DNA from: Nocardioidaceae bacterium
GTDB lineage: Bacteria; Actinomycetota; Actinomycetes; Propionibacteriales; Nocardioidaceae
DNA length: 64,000 nucleotides
Direction of reading: 5' to 3'
Assembly: GCA_017744365.1 (NCBI GenBank)
Contig: JAGIBL010000002.1
Location: forward strand, 434,001 to 498,000
Shown here: positions 60,879-64,000 of the stretch, in pieces
Layout: each line of letters opens with the position of its first letter
Position numbering within the stretch: the first letter of the stretch is position 1
Translations under genes and position numbers: made by a program
The notes under the pieces: model-generated
What the model was told of the DNA's origin: nothing
Database searches by the model: none
Seen by the model: only the letters and a program-made list of their open reading frames with translations

Positions 60879-62452
60879 GCGGTTGCTCCTTCGGGCAGGC
60901 GGACGTGGAGGACGGTGGGCCGGTCGGCGACGAGCGCGACGCGGACCGCGGCGGCGAGTCCCTCGGTGCCGTCGAGAGAGACGCCGTGGCACCCGAGCGA
61001 CTGCCCGAGCAGGGCGAAGTCGGGGGCACCGAAGGTGACGGCATGGACCGGGTCGCCCCGGTCGGCCATCTCGTTGCGGATCTCGCCGTAGCCGCTGTTG
61101 TCGGCGATCACCACCGGCAGGGCGAGGCCCTGCTCGGCGGCAGTGGCCAGCTCGGCCACGGTGAACATCACCCCGCCGTCGCCGAGCACGGCGACCACGG
61201 GGCGGTCCGGGTTGCCGATCTTGGCGCCGATCGCCGCGGGCAGGCCGAAGCCCAGGGTTCCGTAGCCGCTGGGGAACAGGTACGTCGACGGCCCGTACGT
61301 CGGCAGCTGGGTGTGCACGCCGAGGTAGCAGGCCATCGCGTTGTCGGCGCCGACGATCGCGTCGCGGGGCAGGGCGGCGGCGAGCTCCTCGACGAACCGG
61401 ACCCAGGCAGCGCCCTCGGTCCGGGCGTCCTTCTGCTTGCGCTCGCGCCAGGCGACGAGGTCGTGACCCGGCCCGTGCTGCGCGAGCCGGTCCAGCAGCG
61501 CGTCGAGAACGCCGGCCGCATCGCCGACCAGGGCCACCCGCGGCGAGGCGTTCGTGACCGCGCCGATCGGGTCGACGTCGACGCGGATCACCTTGTCGTG
61601 CAGGGGAAGCGGCCCGTACCAGTGGTCGGCCGGCGCCAGCTCGGTGCCGATCGCGACGACCGCATCGGACTCCGCGACGAGGTCCACGACCGCGGGCAGG
61701 TGCACCCCGGCGCCGAGGGCCAGCGCGTGGTCCTCCGGAAGGATTCCCTTGCCGTTCGAGGTGGTGACCACCGGAGCGCCGAGCCGCTCGGCCAGCGCGC
61801 GCACCTGGACAGCCGCGCCCCGGGCACCGCCACCGACGACCAGCACCGGCCGCGTCGCGGCGTCGAGGAACGACACCGCCTCGTCGACCGGTGGCACCGG
61901 TACGGCCGTGGCGAGCGGGGCGACGAGGGCCACGGGGGCGGTCTCCTCGAGCACGTCCAGCGGCACCTCGAGGTGCACCGGGCGCGGCCGGCCGCTCGTC
62001 ATGATCGCGAACGCCTGCGCCACCGTGGCCGGGATCTCCGCCACGCTGGTCGCGCGCAGGCTGGCCGCGGCGACCGCGCGCATCGCGGCGCCCTGGTCCT
62101 TGGTCTCGTGCAGCAGCCCGTTGCCGGTGGCCGGGTGCCGCAACGGCAGTCCCGGCGAGACGACGAGCACCGGGATCGAGTCCGAGTACGCCTGGCCGAT
62201 CGCGGTCGCGGCGTTCAGCAGAGCCGGGCCGGTGGTGACCACGGCGACCCCGACCTTGCCCGTCGTACGGGCGTAGCCGTCGGCGGCGTAGCCGGCGCCC
62301 TGCTCATGCCGGGTGCCGACGTGCCGGACCCCGCGCAGGGACAGGTGCTTGTAGATCTCCAGGTTGTGGGTGCCGGGGATGCCGAAGACGACCTCGACCC
62401 CGTGCTCGACCAGCGCCGCGACGAGCGCCTCTCCACCAGTCATCTCGGTCAC
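60875..62452 (-). CDS. Thiamine-diphosphate-dependent 2-keto-acid decarboxylase-like enzyme
   Basis: 525 aa from GTG. ThDP-enzyme layout: PYR domain with FGIPGTHNLEIYKHL and GTRHEQGAGYAADGYAR (catalytic Glu environment), central domain (PVLVVGGGARGA), and PP domain with the ThDP motif GDGGVMFTVAELATAAEQGLALPVVIADN. It is closest in style to 5-guanidino-2-oxopentanoate decarboxylase and acetolactate-synthase-like enzymes. With the dehydrogenase it would turn an amino acid into an aldehyde. Start overlaps the upstream stop by 4 bases. Confidence 0.88.
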   Translation of the reverse strand: MTEMTGGEALVAALVEHGVEVVFGIPGTHNLEIYKHLSLRGVRHVGTRHEQGAGYAADGYARTTGKVGVAVVTTGPALLNAATAIGQAYSDSIPVLVVSPGLPLRHPATGNGLLHETKDQGAAMRAVAAASLRATSVAEIPATVAQAFAIMTSGRPRPVHLEVPLDVLEETAPVALVAPLATAVPVPPVDEAVSFLDAATRPVLVVGGGARGAAVQVRALAERLGAPVVTTSNGKGILPEDHALALGAGVHLPAVVDLVAESDAVVAIGTELAPADHWYGPLPLHDKVIRVDVDPIGAVTNASPRVALVGDAAGVLDALLDRLAQHGPGHDLVAWRERKQKDARTEGAAWVRFVEELAAALPRDAIVGADNAMACYLGVHTQLPTYGPSTYLFPSGYGTLGFGLPAAIGAKIGNPDRPVVAVLGDGGVMFTVAELATAAEQGLALPVVIADNSGYGEIRNEMADRGDPVHAVTFGAPDFALLGQSLGCHGVSLDGTEGLAAAVRVALVADRPTVLHVRLPEGATA

Positions 62453-64000
62453 GGAACCACTGTCCTCGTCGTCGTCTCGGAGTGCACGCTCGCGCCGTTC
62501 GCGGTGCCGGCGACGACCAAGGCGTCGACCGCGACCGCGCCGGCCGGACCGACGCGCAGCGGGTTGACCTCGCACTCGACGACCTCGGGGTGCTCGGCGA
62601 CCAGCCGGGAGATCCCGGCGACGACGGCCGCTGCGGCCCGGACGTCCACCGCGGGGCGTCCGCGCCAGCCGTCGAGCAGGGGCGCGGAGGCGAGCGACCC
62701 GATCATCGCGGCCGCCTGCTCCTCGCCGACCGGGGCGAGCGCGAGCCGGACGTCGCGGTGCAGCTCGGCCTGGACCCCGCCCACGCCGACCAGCACCACC
62801 GGGCCGAAGGAGCGGTCCCGGCGGGCGCCGACGATCAGCTCGACCGTGTCGCGCTGGGTGTCCATCTCCTCGAGCACGTAGGCGCCGTCCCCCAGCCGAG
62901 CGCGCATCTCCTCGAACGCGGCCACCGCGCTCTCGGCGTCGGCCAGGCCGACCGCGACCCCGCCGGCCTCGGTCTTGTGCTCCAGCCACCCGGCCTTGAG
63001 CACGTACGGCGCCCGCAGGCGCGTCGCCGCATCGCGGAGCTCGTCGGCGGAGCCGATCGCGGAAGCACCGGGATAGCGCACCCCGTACGACGCCACCAGA
63101 TCACGCCCGGCCAGGTAGTCGACGGCGTCCCCGACCTCCGCGCCCACCGGCACGGACGAGGGCGCCGGCAACGCGGTCGCCTCGGCCATCGCGGCGGCGA
63201 GGTCGAGCGAGCGCGCCACCGCGTCGATGGTGTGCAAGGTCGGCACCGCACTGGCCCGCATCGCGCGGACCGCCGCCGAGTCGTGGCTCATGCTGTGCAC
63301 CACCACCGGGCGCCCGTGCACGGTGACCGCCTCGCCGAGGGTGGCCACCACCTCGAGCTCGCGCTCGACCAGCTCGGGGGTGTCGTCGCCGTAGCAGCCG
63401 AAGTACCCGGAGAGCACCACGGCGTCCACCTCGCCGCTTCCGGCGAGGACGTCGACGATGCGCGCGTAGGTGGTCAGGTCCTGCTCGCCGGCGCCGGCCA
63501 GGTCGACGGGGTTGGCCACCGCGGCGGCGGCCGGCAGGAACGCGGCCAGAGCGGCGGAAGTCTCGGCGCTGAACCGCGGCACCACCAGGTCGCTGCGGGA
63601 GAGCGTGTCCGCGGCGACGGCGCCCTGGCCGCCGCTGTCGCTGACGACGGCAACCCGGCGCCCGGCGGGCAGCGGGCTGCCCAGCAGCAGGTGCGCGAGG
63701 TCGATCGCCTGCACCGGGGTGTCCACCAGCACGGCACCCGCGGCCCGGCAGGCGGCCCGGACCACGTCGGTGGCCGCGGTGAGCGCGCCGGTGTGCGAGC
63801 GGGCCGCGGCCCGGCTGGCCTCGGAGGCGCCGACGGTGAGCACGACGACCGGCTTGCCCTGCCCGCGCAGGCGCGTCATCGTCTCGACCAGTCCACGGCC
63901 GTCGGCGAAGCTCTCCAGGTAGAGCACCACCGCGCGGGTCTCGTCGTGGTGCACCAGGTCGTCGAGCAGGTCGCGCGCGGTGACGTCGGCCTGGTTGCCG
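62449..64000 (-). CDS. ADP-forming acyl-CoA synthetase (NDP-forming type), N-terminus beyond window
   Basis: 517 codons are visible and the frame is open to the window edge. It shows a succinyl-CoA-ligase-like domain (VVLYLESFADG, SHTGALTAATDVVRAACRAAGAVLVD with the phospho-His, VVSDSGGQGAVAADTL) followed by an ATP-grasp domain (YVLKAGWLEHKTEAGGVAVGL, VLVGVGGVQAELHRDVRLALAP, VVECEVNPLRV). It interconverts an acyl-CoA and acid with ATP. It is the first visible gene of the five-gene minus-strand operon. Confidence 0.9.
   Translation of the reverse strand, partial: GNQADVTARDLLDDLVHHDETRAVVLYLESFADGRGLVETMTRLRGQGKPVVVLTVGASEASRAAARSHTGALTAATDVVRAACRAAGAVLVDTPVQAIDLAHLLLGSPLPAGRRVAVVSDSGGQGAVAADTLSRSDLVVPRFSAETSAALAAFLPAAAAVANPVDLAGAGEQDLTTYARIVDVLAGSGEVDAVVLSGYFGCYGDDTPELVERELEVVATLGEAVTVHGRPVVVHSMSHDSAAVRAMRASAVPTLHTIDAVARSLDLAAAMAEATALPAPSSVPVGAEVGDAVDYLAGRDLVASYGVRYPGASAIGSADELRDAATRLRAPYVLKAGWLEHKTEAGGVAVGLADAESAVAAFEEMRARLGDGAYVLEEMDTQRDTVELIVGARRDRSFGPVVLVGVGGVQAELHRDVRLALAPVGEEQAAAMIGSLASAPLLDGWRGRPAVDVRAAAAVVAGISRLVAEHPEVVECEVNPLRVGPAGAVAVDALVVAGTANGASVHSETTTRTVVP

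Overview
The window is chromosomal DNA from a high-GC Gram-positive actinobacterium, most likely of the Nocardioidaceae (Nocardioides-like). This is inferred from the very high GC, the frequent GTG starts, and the gene set: CarD, a SenX3/RegX3/PhoU cluster, a WS/DGAT acyltransferase, DUF3263 and LytR_C proteins, IdeR- and LexA-type boxes, a CIRCE-controlled groEL, and ECF sigma/YCII pairs. I saw no rRNA, CRISPR array, transposase or replication origin. There is one complete tRNA gene. No gap between genes exceeds about 300 bases.

Layout. 1-6.3 kb: a secreted-protein start, CutC, a HutC/DasR-type GntR regulator, an MFS exporter, an SOS-boxed AlkB, an azoreductase behind a 21-bp inverted repeat, and an HTH-HisKA fusion coupled to a DUF1059 protein. 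6.4-16.8 kb: groEL with promoter and CIRCE, an ATP-grasp protein, a YCII/ECF sigma pair, a thrC-cysO-like operon under a SAM-I riboswitch, then otsB, LytR_C, DUF3263 and otsA. 16.8-33.2 kb: an IdeR-boxed siderophore-binding lipoprotein, lipid genes, three tandem SGNH lipoproteins followed by ung, a DODA dioxygenase, a GMC oxidoreductase, pdxY, a sulfatase, an XRE/ImmA-like pair and small secreted or membrane proteins.

33.2-38.3 kb is an integrated element. A perfect 43-bp direct repeat of the 3' part of tRNA-Thr(TGT) bounds about 5 kb. This holds a divergent NrtR-type Nudix regulator, an SPFH protein, an NAD-kinase-like protein, a small protein possibly linked to ADP-ribose, a DUF5615/DUF433 toxin-antitoxin pair, an excisionase and a broken integrase. 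The NAD theme and the well-formed shared operators make this cassette the best candidate for an undescribed system.

38.4-64 kb is mostly housekeeping. It holds a GH13 glycosidase, an Rrf2 regulator, cysS-rlmB with a phosphoesterase, a C39-type peptidase, a membrane-anchored sulfite-oxidase-like enzyme, ispF/hydrolase/ispD, a degenerate IspD-like gene, carD, a UbiA prenyltransferase, gpmA, and phoU divergent from senX3-regX3. It ends with a sirtuin and a minus-strand operon encoding an acyl-CoA synthetase, a ThDP decarboxylase, an amino-acid dehydrogenase and two EamA transporters. Two themes recur. Many genes look leaderless, with a TANNNT box about 6 nt before the start codon. Several convergent gene ends carry elaborate hairpin repeats.
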